NCBI GenBank assembly: GCA_027946555.1
Contig: JAPEVC010000164.1
Location: forward strand, 1 to 64,000
Direction: 5' to 3'
Source: Gnomoniopsis sp. IMI 355080
Lineage: Eukaryota; Ascomycota; Sordariomycetes; Diaporthales; Gnomoniaceae
Length of the DNA: 64,000 nt
The position numbers were made by a program, and so were the translations under genes. This document shows, piece after piece, positions 46,828-58,723 of the stretch. Below the pieces are notes generated by a model. It saw only the letters and a list, made by a program, of their open reading frames with translations, had not been told where the DNA came from and did no database searches. Each line of letters opens with the position of its first letter. Within the stretch, counting starts at the first letter, position 1.

Positions 46828-47486
46828 ATGAGGATACGACTCCCATTCGCAGGTAAGCTCCGCCTTTCAAACGCTGCGGACCTCGTCCTCCACGCCCTCG
46901 GCTGACAACTTTGTCTACAGGAGTCTTCTTCCTCCTTCTCCTCCTCGCAGGCTACGCTGGCCTTACAAGCCTCCACCTCGATTTCCTCGTCAACGACAAA
47001 GTCCTCCACCTCCTAACCTTCTTCCTCCTCACCGTCGTCTTCTACTGGATCCTAGACACCAACCGCCGGCGCACTCTGCACTTCACCCTCGTCGTATGCA
47101 CACTCGGCCTAGGCGTCGGCTCCGAATTCCTCCAGGGCTTCCTGCCCAACGGCCGCGACTTTGACTTTTACGACATTGTGGCCAACATCGTGGGCTCTCT
47201 GGGCGGGTTGGGACTATGTAGTATGTACCACAAGCGCATGCTCGAGCGCAAGCGGCAGCGAAAGACCTACACCGCTGTGCCGGGCGAGGACGGCGATGTT
47301 GAGGGAGACATCGAGTTGGGTGAGAGTGTGCTCGGCGCGCAGGAGAGTGGGGTGATGGAGGGAGAGAGTGCTGGAACTGGCGCGAAGCGGAGCACGACGC
47401 CCGGGGATGAGAACGCGCCGGATGATTGGGATGCGCCGCCGGATGAGGTGAATGGAGAGGATATCAAGAAGCAGCGTGCGGATTAG
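46828..47486 (+). CDS. VanZ-like family membrane protein
   Basis: Two exons, 46828-46852 and 46921-47486; the 68-base intron has donor GTAAGC, branch CTGAC and acceptor ACAG. The product is 196 residues. The first exon encodes eight residues (MRIRLPFA). Four hydrophobic segments follow: about 9-27, 33-53, 58-75 and 91-110. The family signature appears as DKVLHLLTFFLL and, later, SEFLQGFLPNGRDFDFYDIVANIVGS, with the Glu, Gln, Arg, Asp and Asn positions typical of VanZ-like proteins. The C-terminal 80 residues are polar, acidic and probably cytosolic. The biochemical role of fungal members is unknown; no link to glycopeptide resistance should be read into the name. Confidence 0.85.
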
Positions 47487-48516
47487 GGACATGAGAGGGA
47501 AACGATCGGTCTGTTTTGTTGTAACGTGGGCGGGCTGCGACAACGGCTTTTAAGGAGGTACATTTGCTATGGCGCCAGGGTTCGTACGATGTTTGGTATG
47601 ATTTACGTCTCTTCTCACTTTTCCCCAGATGAATAGCAATGACAAGGTCATTTGTGATTTGTATCCCTCCTCACATGTTGTGTGAGACTAGCGAGACACT
47701 GTAGCTTTGGCGACGAGTGCGCGTGATATCAGTGTATACGACGCTAGTAAAGACTATCTTGACTTGTTTCTAAGCACCGTGATTGGACCAGGCCAAGGAC
47801 GAGCAGGGACAAATGCAGATAAAAGTGAAAATTGGACAGCGGACTTGTTAATGCCGAACGAGTACAGAGAAGTGGCAGCGGCGTCAAGCACATCTCGTGA
47901 AAACTGGATGAGGAGGAACTGGGGACCTCGCAAGGAAAGTAAAGTACGCCGTCTGAGGAAACAAAGCAAGACGACCAGTTCATGGAAGGCATTCCCCGGC
48001 GCAGGAGGCAGCGGACGACGGAACATATCCTCCGCGCCGCCCTATGCCGTGATGGAACTGCAAGCTCTCTTTCGAGCTCACCTTATCAATCCTTTTCCTA
48101 AGGCTGTTTACAAGAACCGGGATAGTGGCGTGGTGGTATGAGTCCCCGTATCATCACGAAGCACCTGGGGGCTCCGGGACAGCGCGAGGGCGGGAGAGAG
48201 CAGGGTACCAACAACAACGGCGCTGTAAATCTTTTTGATTTTTCTACTTTTGGCTTTTATTTCTTCATCGATCATGATTTTTTAATTTTGTCTTTCGTTT
48301 GTTTTGAGTTTTGGGTGGCGACGTGATATGCTTGAGTTTGTTTGGCTTCGTGATCGTTTTGGCAGTGAATGGCGTGGGTGCTATCAAAGTTGGAGTGGCA
48401 TCGCTGCACCGCGCAGTCCTTTCAGATTATTAGCATCACAGTCTATTCAAGGGCAGCAGTCTGAGAAGACGAAGCGCGAGATGTTGAAGCCTTTCTAATA
48501 CATAATTGCCATGGTC
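47487..48516. other. Convergent intergenic interval (VanZ-like / ferric reductase)
   Basis: About 1 kb. It contains a 144-codon open frame (47707-48141, plus strand) without an early ATG and with an unbiased codon choice; I do not call it a gene. The rest is the two 3' UTRs, with a T-rich stretch near 48235-48310. Confidence 0.45.
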
Positions 48517-50280
48517 TCACCACTCAAAACTTTCACTGTGCCAGAATACCTCTCTACCCTTCCTCACCCATACACCAACATGCCTTCTCAAGTCGTGACC
48601 CATCTTTGTAGGCCCACAGAATAGCACCGCAACTCTCTCCTCCTGCCCTGACTTGAAAACATCATCCACAATCTTCTTCAAATCAGGGCGTGTGCGGGTG
48701 TACTTTGGTTCCTGACTATCTGGTATCGAAGTCAGTTCCACGCTCTCATCTTGTGGATCCAGTGCTCCGTTCGTGCCCGTCATGAACACCTGAACGCCTT
48801 CATCATCCGACAACAGCTTCCCATCCTTGTCCTTTGCCCACACGGCATCGTTTGGATTCGCAACAGCCCATACCAGCTGCACTTTGACGGGCGAGCTAAC
48901 AGTTACCAGCGCACGATATAGTGGCACGGTAAACGTGGCACCAACACCCCCCGATACCAAGAGAACGCGGTCGTACTCGCCGGACGTCAATTCCGGATAG
49001 TAAGAAACTGCACCATAGGGTCCTTCGATCGCCAAGGAAACGTGACTACTACCATCGCTGTTGGCCTCGGCTGCAAGCTGTTTCAGGGTTGAAGTCGTGG
49101 GACCGTTCTGATGGCGGGCCACGAGGCTGATTTCACTATTTTCTTCGTCCACAGATGCTACTGTGAAAGGGTTGAATAGAAATTCGTGGACCAAATATTC
49201 TTTGGACACTGGATTCTGCGAGAGCCTTGAAATTCCAGGTATTTGTAAATAAATGTGTGAGCCAGGATTCTTTCGGAAGCGTTGGATCTTGTGGAAGGGT
49301 ATGCTGGTGGTGACTTTTACGAGACTGGATCCTGGAATCGACTCGAATGTAGCCTCGGCAGTGACTGTATCGAGCTTGCGCGAAACAATGTCGACAAGAA
49401 AGACCACAAGTGCCTCAATCACGAAAATTTTCGCATGTTTTGTGTGGAACCAAATCAATGGAGGAATGATCAAGGCCACAATAAGGTGGGTGATGAAGAA
49501 GATCCTGTAAGAGTAGATCCGCACAGTCTTTATGGCCGTGGCACCCAGGAAGTTGAAGCATAAGATTCCGATGAGGCCCGTCTGAACAGCCCGCGAGGAC
49601 GTCAACTTTAGTAGTAGGTTGCCCATCTGAACAAAGAAGTTCAGGTACAACACAGCGTGGAGGCTGAGTAACAGGTAAATGATACGGCCAAGAGCACGGT
49701 GAAACCGATTGATTTCTTCATGGGATGATCTCAAGACGAAGGCGATGGGGTTGAGACTTTTCAGCGAGAGGAGGTACTGAAGAGGCAATTGTGAGATTCC
49801 AATGATTCCGACTCGTTTGGTGAGGTGGAGGTAGTCTAAGTGACTGTGTCAGAAAGGCATCGAGGTAACTGCAGCGTCTAGTCCAGGCGACTCACCGTCT
49901 CCGGTCTCCAACACCGATAGAACAAGCATCCACGCCCCCCATCCTAAGCCGAATAGCCACTCATCTCTCCGGCCCCAGGACTGACCAAACAAACAGACAT
50001 CTTCGCCTAGCCACCACTCGAACAATCGATACCGAGCCTCCCAGGCGCCGAGGGGACTCTTCCGTCTTGCTTTCCGGGCGGGCGACTCCGGAACCTGGTC
50101 ATAGCCTGCTCTTTTCGCGTCGAGGTTTCTGATGGTCCACCATGCTAATCTGTAGACAAGAACCAGGAATACGGGTCCGAATGATGATAGCTGAGCATAT
50201 CCGGCGTATCTGTCGAGGGTGTGTCTCCTTTGCAAGGCAGCGGCGTCGGTGTGCTCCACGAACTTCCACGGCCAACCCAT
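48517..50280 (-). CDS. Ferric reductase / NADPH oxidase-like transmembrane oxidoreductase
   Basis: FRE-family flavocytochrome that moves electrons from NADPH through FAD and two haems across the membrane, typically to Fe(III) or Cu(II). Exons 50280-49896 and 49835-48517 on the minus strand; 567 residues. Both haem-ligand pairs keep the canonical H-x13-H spacing: His174/His188 and His245/His259. The FAD-binding motif reads FLFNPFTVAS, with Asn where HPFT has His. NADPH-binding pieces are VSGGVGATFTVPLYRAL and VLFCGPTKMGHDLRR. The start at MGWPWKF is chosen because such an N-terminus followed by LDRYAGYAQLS is common in this family; an upstream in-frame ATG at 50445 would add 55 residues. No multicopper oxidase or permease gene is adjacent, so a high-affinity iron uptake pair is not indicated. 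Confidence 0.88.
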
Positions 50281-51191
50281 CTTGATATCCCCAAGGCTTC
50301 GCAAATAAAGTCCACAATCCTGCGCCTCGTCTTGACCAATTCGTGGAGAATCAGGAGAAATTGGTAGGAATGGCCAGGAATGATGATCAAGGAGGATGAG
50401 AAGGCGAGTACTGATGTGGTTGAGATAAAACCATGTAAGCGACATTCAAGCACGAATCCGGCGCTAGCGTTTGCTCTCGGACATTCGGTAACAAACTCAA
50501 GACTTTCTGCACCCCAGAACGAACAGCCGAAGCACACTGTGGTCTAGATGATAAGTGTTTGACCGATCTGTCTTGGCGACATTTGAAGTGACCACGGCAA
50601 TAGTAAGCTGATTCGAGCAAAACGTGAAGAGGACACGGGGTTGTTCGTGAAGCTCCAAATTTTGGTCTGGAACATGCTTTGCCCAGCTTCAACCTACTTG
50701 TTTCACGGCACTGCGGCTTGAACAAAACCGTCTGCTCTTGAATATATTTACGATGATTTGAGCTTGAAGGATTCTAGTCACCTAGTCTGTGTCCTATTAC
50801 CGACGTCTCAAGCAGCTTGATAGATATCAGGCCTCTTGTACCCACACCGATGCACAGTGGAGTCAACCCAATTTACGCCCAGGTTTCTTGGGCTAGAGAC
50901 TGAGAACGTTATTTCCAGCGGTGAGCTCCATGTAATTGATGATCAAGAGATACTGTATGCAGGCTATGTCTTGACCAAGTGCATATATTGTATGTCTCAT
51001 TAAGTTTTATTTTTTTTAGACCTGGGTTCTGGGGAGTGGCTTCACCTTCTCGGGTTCGGCAAAAATTCGGCGATGACTTTCCAAGGTTCCAGCTGTCAAC
51101 GTCAAGCAGCTTGCATAGCAATCAAGTTCACTTCAACCCGGCACAATCACATCCCCCACGTATTTACGGCTGCGTACCGCCCGATCCCACC
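50281..51191. promoter_or_regulatory. Divergent promoter region between ferric reductase and RINT1 gene
   Basis: The 911 bases between head-to-head starts. An in-frame ATG for the reductase lies at 50445. A T-run near 51007 marks the probable start region of the RINT1 gene, and the last 60 bases are C-rich and end in a good start context. Iron-regulator GATA sites were not scored systematically. Confidence 0.5.
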
Positions 51192-53634
51192 ATGACGACC
51201 GCAACACAGCTTCCTTTCCGGACTCCGTCGTCCGACGACATGCGCCTCGACGACTACCTCGACGACAAGCTTCAATATACCTCCGACCTCGAGAGTCTAG
51301 ACGACCTACTCGCCAGCGTAGAAGAGCAGCGCGTTCAGTTGCAGTCACAATTAGATGATGCGACCAGATCTCTCTCGATAGCCCGACAATCCACCGACGA
51401 GCGCCAGGCCTCGCTGCAGAAACAGATTGATGACTTTCAAGCTTTGCAGCAGCACATTGACGTGCGCTTGCAAATTGTGGCTCAGTCCGATGCGCCGGAC
51501 GAGGCTATCCGCAGGCTGGAAGGACCTATGAACAAGCTGAACAAGGTCAACTTGGCGCACAAATATCTAGTCCTTCTGCAGGACGTGGAAGACCTGAGGA
51601 AGGAAGCCCGCAGCCACCTCCCAAAGAGTCCAAAGGCCGCGCTCGAACCGTATACCAAGTTGAAGCGATTGGCGACATACCTGCAGGAGCTTCAGGAGCC
51701 TGCAGATGGCGCGGCGGTACATCTTGTCAACCATGTTGCGAACATTGCGGAGAACCTGTGGGACGAGATGAAGAGAACCATGTGGACTGAAATGGATGGA
51801 ATATTGGTCAAGCGAGGATGGCCCAAGAAGGTGGGCCCGCAGAGCGAAATCGACGACGAGTGGAGGGAGTGCTTTGAAAAGTTGATAGACTTGCAAGTAC
51901 CCGAGGTGCTGTACTCCAGCGGCGTGGTTACCCTTTTACCAATGGACGTGATGGCACAGAATTGGTTCAAGGAGTTTCGGTACCATTTCATGAGCGACAA
52001 ACCGACCAGCAAGCCCCAAGTCATCGGAACACAGTGCTTTCCATGGATTATCACGCAGCTAGAAGAGTGGGATGACTTTCTGAGGGACAACTTCGGCTAC
52101 ATCCTGGCCGGAAAATTCAACGATACGACTGTGGCCGACCAGATGGTCTATATGGACCCAACATGTGCGCTCATCACCTCTCTACTACCTGTCATCAAAG
52201 AGAAAATCAACTCGGCGATGGATGTGGCTCTCCGAGACCCAGTGTTCTTGAGCAGCCTCATGTCACAGCTCATGACATTTGACGACAATCTCCGCAACCG
52301 CTTCAACTACGACGGAGGCGACCTCGAACGAGGCTGGGGTGGTATTACCAGCGATGTATTGGACAAGCATTTTGCCAAATGGCTAGAAGCAGAGAAGACC
52401 TTTGCGTTGGAGAGATACGAGACTATCATGGCAAGTCCGGAAGCACGACAGATTGATTATGACTACCATGGCCCAGGCAAAACCAAGCCGACCTATGGTG
52501 CTGTTCGTGTGATCGACCTTCTACGAACCCTTACGAACCAATATGAGCGAGTGAGAAGATTCTCGCACAAGCTGAGATTCTTGATTGACATCCAGCTAGA
52601 TATCCTGGATGAGTATCACTCTCGCCTACGGGATGGACTGGACGCCTACAGCGCCTTGACATCCGTGACACTAAAGGCCTTCTCGGGCGCGAGCAAGGAG
52701 CAGCTTGCAGCTCTTGAAGGAACAGGAGCATTCGAGACGCTGTCCAAGGTCTTTGGCAGCTCGGACTACGTGATCAACGCTCTCAAAGACTGGGGCAATG
52801 AGGAGGTTTTCGTCGACATGTACGATCGGTTGCAGTCCAGAGCCAGGGCTAGAAGTTCTGGTGACCAGAGTAATCTCGCTGGGGATATGAGCCAAGACGA
52901 GGTGAAGAGCAGAACATCGGGCGCTGTCGGGTCAAAGGAGGATGGTGGAATTCTGTTCGACGAGACGATCAAGGCATATGCTGCACGCAGGGAGACAGCT
53001 CTGAATTGGCTTATTGCTGCGGTGCAAGACTCGCATGCGAAGGCATTCAGGCCTTATGTTCAGCGGACGCAATGGATGACTATTGACGACTCGGCCCCGA
53101 CTGATCCCTACCAGCTCGCCATTACTGCCGAGTTGGATGAACCACTAAGAGTAAGTGTCTTTGCGATAGCCACTCTCATGCAACACAGACTAATGCTCAT
53201 CACAGATTCTAAAACGTAATTTTGACTTCCTGGCTCGTGCTCTGAGTACGGCCGTCTTCCGGCGTATTGTCCGCCGTGCCCTCGAAGCTCTACAGGACAA
53301 CTTGTACGATAATGTCCTGGCTGGCAACCGCTTCACCACATTAGGCGCGGCGCAATTCTTCCGCGACGTGCATGCCGTCTTTGCCATGGTCGATCGGTAC
53401 GTCCCTGACGGGTCCGCGGCCATGGCGTTCCTTTCGGATGCAGTGCAACTATTGAACCTCCCGGTAGAGTTGCCAGAGGGTCAAGAAGGTGGCATGACGC
53501 TCAAGCAGGCGAGTGACAGAGTCTTCACTGATAATAACGAGGCAAGAAAAGTGCTGGAGGAGCTTGGGATTGAGATGCTGGAGCCTGCGCATGCAAGGAG
53601 GGTATTGCAAAACCGGGTTGAGACCAGTGACTAG
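51192..53634 (+). CDS. RINT1/Tip20-family vesicle tethering protein
   Basis: Subunit of the Dsl1 (NRZ) tethering complex that captures Golgi-derived COPI vesicles at the ER. Exons 51192-53150 and 53206-53634 (donor GTAAGT, acceptor ACAG, phase 0); 795 residues. The start is in a strong context (CCCACCATGA); the frame is open further upstream without a better ATG. The N-terminus has a coiled coil at about 25-95 (YLDDKLQYTSDLESLDDLL). The RINT1/TIP20 domain is recognised by WFKEFRYHFMSDKPTSKPQ and by WIITQLEEWDDFLRDNFGYIL, followed by helical repeats to the end. The length matches RINT1 (about 790), and the fold is that of the exocyst/COG superfamily. Confidence 0.88.
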
Positions 53635-54795
53635 ATATGGAGATAGACAGGCCGAGCGGGCCAAAATTATATGATCTTGAGATTATGGCTGGTGATTGCA
53701 AGCGGAATATTTATGGCCAAATGACTCACAGATCCCCTTATTGGAACACTGCGAGAGATCTCCCCGGGAGTGTTGCACTAAGTCGGTCACCCCACCCGGC
53801 TCGGTGATCTGGGCATGCTCCAAGGTGCTCACAGATTACAAATGCTTTTTCCTTCTGGCATGACTTACCCATCTTGGTCTTACAGAAAAGACCGGGAGAA
53901 TTATTTAGGCCTTCCGATCTTGACAGCCTTGACTTCGAATCGTCATTTTTCGTTAGCTGGCTATCACATTGTCAAGATCAACAGGAGTGGAACAATGTCA
54001 ACACGCCCTTTGCCCACGAAAGTATTATTCTTAGAGATATCTTTGAAAATTTCCTCCAGGACAGGACACTCCATATAATCCACTCCTACAACTTTGCGAA
54101 GGAAGGCTCGTCCGAAACTAAGTCACTGCCAAATAGAGTCCACTTAAAGAGTGCTTCTTCGAGGAACATCTTGCTTCGGTCCAGGACTTATACCATAGTC
54201 CACTGTGAGTGTCACAGTGTAATCGGAGTCTGGCCACTGGTTTGTTACACACGACGATCTGATTGACATTAGAAAAAGATTCACAACCGCACTAACAAGT
54301 CCAAGAGTTTCGTCCCATGTTTGACGTTTGTTCGCGCCGGGCCGTTGGTTGCAAGATGGATTGGTTGTCATGGAACGGCATGAAGTTGACTGGGGTGGAG
54401 CTTCTTTTCTAGCTGATTATATCAGCGGGTGCTCGCTCACTCTTCCCTGCCGGTTTGTTGCGCTTAGCGCGTTTTTCAAAGATTATTGACTGTCCTCGTG
54501 GTCTGTGCTTGCTGCTGTCAACAACAAGGAAGTCCGAGTGGACGAAGAAGTGAAGACCTCGTCGACCATCCTGGCTACCTGAGTTCCTTGCATGCCTTGA
54601 TTCGTGTGTCAGCCCACCACGCCTCTGCAACTACTGCCTCCATCGCTTTCTCGTGGTTCGACTATCTTTTGACTCCGAAATCCCCTCGCGCAGCCAATCA
54701 ATATTCGTGGGGACTTTGGCTTTGGCATCGGCGACGCGGCTATAGAATCTTGACTCTGGTCCTGGTGCTCGCGCTCTGTCGAGCTGGTATACATA
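53635..54795. other. Intergenic interval upstream of the CBS-PB1 gene
   Basis: About 1.16 kb, with the RINT1 3' UTR on the left and the promoter and leader of the next gene on the right. Open frames reach 142 codons (54486-54914) but are not splice-supported and overlap the first real exon in another frame. No RNA gene is seen. Confidence 0.5.
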
Positions 54796-57094
54796 ATGTC
54801 AAGCAACACCATGAGAGGTACGCCCAGTCGCGGGCCCGGCGATGGTCGTGGACGCATCCCCACGTTCAACCATTCTCCAGCGCCTGGCTCTGGCATCCCC
54901 CGACCTGTGCTTGAGCCCCAGCGCGAAAGCTATGCTGCTAATAGCGAAGTAGGCGGCTCCTCAACCGTCAGCGCAAGCCGACAGAAGCAGTCCAAGAGAG
55001 ATGAGGTGAGTGCTTTGCTCTTGTCATTCGCCACCTTGCCGCGTGTGTCGCACCGTTGCGCAAACAAAGCCTTTCGCTGAGTCCTTGTGACTCGACTTGA
55101 CGCCTGGCTGCGTCTCGTCATGTCTTCACCACCCCGCATTTGCCTCCCCATTTCTCATACAGGCTCTCGATTGCATATCTGACACGCTGAGCATTCTAGG
55201 CCATCCGACGCAAGATGGAGAACGATCTCTCCAAGAAGAAGCACCTCAGTGGCAAGGCTCGACACTCGCGCAAAGCTCCGCCCGGCACCGTCCTCGCCCT
55301 GAAACCCAGCCAGGCCCTACAGATCAAGCCACAGACCACCGTTGCCGAGGCTGCACAGCTGATGGCTGCCAAGAGAGAGGATTGTGTGCTGGTGACCGAC
55401 GACGACGATAGGATCGCGGGTATCTTCACCGCCAAGGATCTGGCATTCCGTGTTGTCGGTGCTGGCCTCAAGCCCGTCAACATCACCATTGCTGAGATCA
55501 TGACCAAGAACCCCCTTTGCGCTCGGACCGATACCAGTGCTACTGATGCGCTCGACCTCATGGTGCGGAAGGGATTCCGCCACTTGCCTGTTATGGACGA
55601 GAATCAGGACATTTCGGGTATTCTCGACATCACAAAGTGTTTTTACGATGCCATGGAGAAGTTGGAGCGCGCCTATGCTTCTTCCAGGAAGTTGTACGAT
55701 GCGCTCGAGGGTGTCCAATCTGAGCTAGGATCCAGCCAACCGCAACAGATTATTCAATACGTTGAGGCTCTACGGATGAAAATGTCAGGCCCAACCCTCG
55801 AGTCGGTTCTGAATGGCGAGCCGCCCGTCACTGTCAGCGTCCGGACTTCAGTAAAGGAGGCTGCGCACCTAATGAAGGAGAATCACACGACTGCTGTGTT
55901 GGTCACCGATAACGGATCCATCACTGGTATCTTCACCAGTAAGGACGTCGTTCTCCGTGTCATCGCCCCAGGACTGGACCCGGCCACCTGCAGTGTCGTC
56001 CGGGTGATGACACCTCACCCTGACTTTGCGTCTATTGACATGAGCATTCAGGCTGCTCTCCGAAAGATGCACGGTAGGTCTTTCTGTGATTCGCTTTTGC
56101 TTGATTCATACTGATCATTACTGCAGATGGCCACTATCTCAATCTCCCTGTCATGAACGAAGGTGGCGAGATTGTTGGCATGGTCGACGTGCTCAAGCTT
56201 ACCTATGCAACTCTCGAGCAAGTGAACGGCATGTCCACCACGGACAGCGAAGGTCCTGCTTGGAACAAATTTTGGCTGTCCCTCGACGACAACGAAACCG
56301 AGTCCATGCTCTCGGGCGATGGCACTCGCCACGGCCACAGCGCTCTAGGTTCGCGATCGCTCATGTCCCCTGATATGGGTAGGGACCGTATTTTGGACAG
56401 TGTCGCACCTGGTGACTCGGCTTCGCATGCAGGTGTAGAGTCTCCACCACATAGTGCTCTCGCCCACTCTCCCGAGCTACCGCCGAGCGAAATACCCTTC
56501 CCCTTCAAGTTCAAGGCCCCCAGCGGTCGCGTCCACCGTCTGCAGGTCATCGCTGCACATGGCATGGACGCCTTCGTCGCGAATGTGATCTCGAAGCTTG
56601 GGGCTGAGGTTGATGCAATCGGTGGTTCGCCTACAGTAGAGGATGGCCACCTGTCCAGCAACGGATTCGCCATCAGCTATCTGGATGATGAGGGCGACTC
56701 TGTTTCTATTACGACCGATCAGGATCTGCTGGAGGCCATCCTGCTTGCCCGCCAAAGCCACCATGATAAGGTGGACCTCTTTGTGCACGACCCAGAGAAG
56801 CCCCCGGTCGCGCAGGCGCCTACGCCTTTACCCGAACCGATTGTCGCCCCCACCCCGCCCGCCTCCTCAGTGTTGCGTGAGCGCAGTAGGCGCCACTATG
56901 ATGGCGAGGAGGACAGCGAGGAGGAGGAAGATGACTACTCGCCGCGTCGTGGTCGTCGCCAACGCAACAGGAACGCCCAGCCCGAGCAGGTCATTGCGGG
57001 TGTACCCAACGAGCTTCTTCTCCCAGGTGCGATTGCAACGCTGGCGGTGGTCATTGTTGCGACCTTCACTATTGGACGGTTGACTAGTCGGTAG
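54796..57094 (+). CDS. Four-CBS, PB1-domain protein with C-terminal membrane anchor
   Basis: Exons 54796-55005, 55200-56073 and 56127-57094; 683 residues. The 194-base first intron is long for this window. Four CBS motifs form two Bateman pairs at about 105-232 and 275-400. CBS domains usually sense adenosine nucleotides; typical strings are DRIAGIFTAKDLAFRV, FRHLPVMDENQDISGILDI and GSITGIFTSKDVVLRV. A PB1 domain at about 485-583 (FPFKFKAPSGRVHRL, then YLDDEGDSVSITTDQDLLEA, an OPCA-like acidic segment) predicts protein-protein pairing. The last 30 residues form one hydrophobic span (LLLPGAIATLAVVIVATFTIG) ending LTSR, i.e. a tail anchor. This layout resembles S. pombe Mug70. The membrane it inserts into cannot be told. 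Confidence 0.88.
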
Positions 57095-58570
57095 ACGAAA
57101 GGAATGCATGGCAGTATTTGCGATTGATGATTATCAGAACAGTGCGAGAAGACGGAATTTAGGCATGTCGATATCCCTTTCAGCAGGCGTTTCGTTTCCT
57201 GTTTCCGATCGCCTTACATAGATCTAAGCCTGTAGAGAGAAGCGGTACCCAGGTCGAATATCAGAAGTAGTAGTGGCGTTGCTTTACACATTGCGTTAAA
57301 GTCTCTGTTTGGGACACGTACTTGCATTTTTCACGAGCGAATTATTTGTGCCCCATGATATACTGGCTAGGCATAAAGAACGCCTCCAATACTGACTGCA
57401 GTAGTAGAGAGTTCGTGAAATCCACCCAATGAAATAAGTCTACTGGTCACTTATTGACGTGTCCCAAGATCTGTCCGCTCCAGAAATTCCTTGACTCACC
57501 CATAGCATAACAACATCAACACCACTTACAGTTATCTGCGGGAAGCTGTCGCACGATTTCCTTGCGACAATGCGTGGCTTGATGGTCAGGGGCACATGAC
57601 AACAAGGGCACTAACATCAAGTACGCAGTCCTCCGCGAGGACGACGTGGGGAAGCTAGCACGCAGCGGCGAAGCTGTCTTTTCTGATTTTGAGGCCAAAG
57701 ATATCAAAGACCGAAGCAAAGTCCGACAGTTCCGCACAAGCTCTCGGCAGTCGCGTAGAGCATATGGCTGCTGATCACTATCCTGGGTTGCGCGGGGCCA
57801 GCACCTCCCAGTCACGCCGATCGAGATTTATGACGCTAGGCTACGTGTTGTGCGCCCTGCTTATCTATATACCTGTGGTGGACGTTGTATGAGGCGGTAC
57901 CATGTCGCGGCCTGGGTAATTTGACGTTGCGTCGGCTGGAGAGCGTGTCGCGTGGCGGGTGTGTTTTGGTGGCTACGATGGCAGCGCCTTTGTTGGGCGA
58001 GCTTGATATGTCCTCCGTTGCTTTGGCTGGGCAAGCATTACAAGTCACCAAGTTGGTTCAAGTCGCTGTGTAAGGTCTTGTAGGGCGATGAGGTCGCTAC
58101 CAAGCGCGTGCTATGATGCGGTTGTCTGGTTGGTTGCTTTGCCTCTTTCTGATACCTATTACCTACCCACTTCGGTCGTAATACCTGGTTGGTTTATATG
58201 GCAGTGAAAATAAACGAGGGTGACGTTTGGGAATAAATTGGACGTTTTAGGTATTTGTGGTGAAGGTGCGTTGCCGCGTCTGCAAAAACATGACATTCGC
58301 ATTTACTTATTCTTCTTCTATTCTCTTCGTATTTAAGACTAAGGCTCTATATCCTGTATACTCAGTCCGACACAGCAGCCACTGAACTCGGTAATTTCTT
58401 GATATGGAGAGGGGAGGTGACAGCCACCAACCTGGAAACATCAAAATCTTTTTTTGCCAGCCCATATCAGACAGATCGTGTACTGGCTGTATTACAATCC
58501 TCCCTCTCAAAACGTGCCATTCATCAAACTTGGGCAGCAATAATCAGCAACGCAGTCGCGTATATTCACG
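57095..58570. other. Intergenic 1.5 kb interval
   Basis: No full gene is recognised. A stretch at 57583-57774 is open on the plus strand and has charged, coding-like composition, but no ATG. The final 250 bases are the probable promoter of the 50-residue microprotein gene. Confidence 0.45.
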
Positions 58571-58723
58571 ATGCCGGACAACAACGCTGCGATCATCCTA
58601 ACGCTCATCCTCGTCTTCCTCCTCATCGCCTTTGCTGGCTATCACGCGCGCAACTGGATCAAGACCTTCACCCATACCCTCGTGCAGGCCAAGGCCGCTC
58701 GGCAGGCAGAGAGCGAGGTGTAA
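58571..58723 (+). CDS. 50-residue single-pass membrane microprotein
   Basis: The ORF has 50 codons, ATG to TAA. The protein has a short polar N-terminus (MPDNNAA), one hydrophobic span at about 8-24 (IILTLILVFLLIAFAG) and a basic, amphipathic C-terminal helix rich in Ala, Gln and Arg. Third codon positions are strongly biased to C and G (ATC, CTC, GTC, TTC, GCC), as in the confirmed genes nearby and unlike the surrounding sequence. That is the main evidence that it is real. I do not recognise a family. The layout is like small membrane subunits or regulators of larger complexes, but no partner is suggested by the neighbours. Confidence 0.65.
   Translation: MPDNNAAIILTLILVFLLIAFAGYHARNWIKTFTHTLVQAKAARQAESEV

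Noticed and set aside
47707..48141. 144-codon open frame between the VanZ-like and ferric reductase genes
   Set aside because: It has no ATG in its first third, no third-position bias and no domain, and the opposite strand is open over the same stretch.
48517..53634. Iron-uptake or biosynthetic gene cluster around the ferric reductase
   Set aside because: Neighbours are a tethering factor and a VanZ-like protein; no oxidase, permease, siderophore or tailoring enzyme is present.
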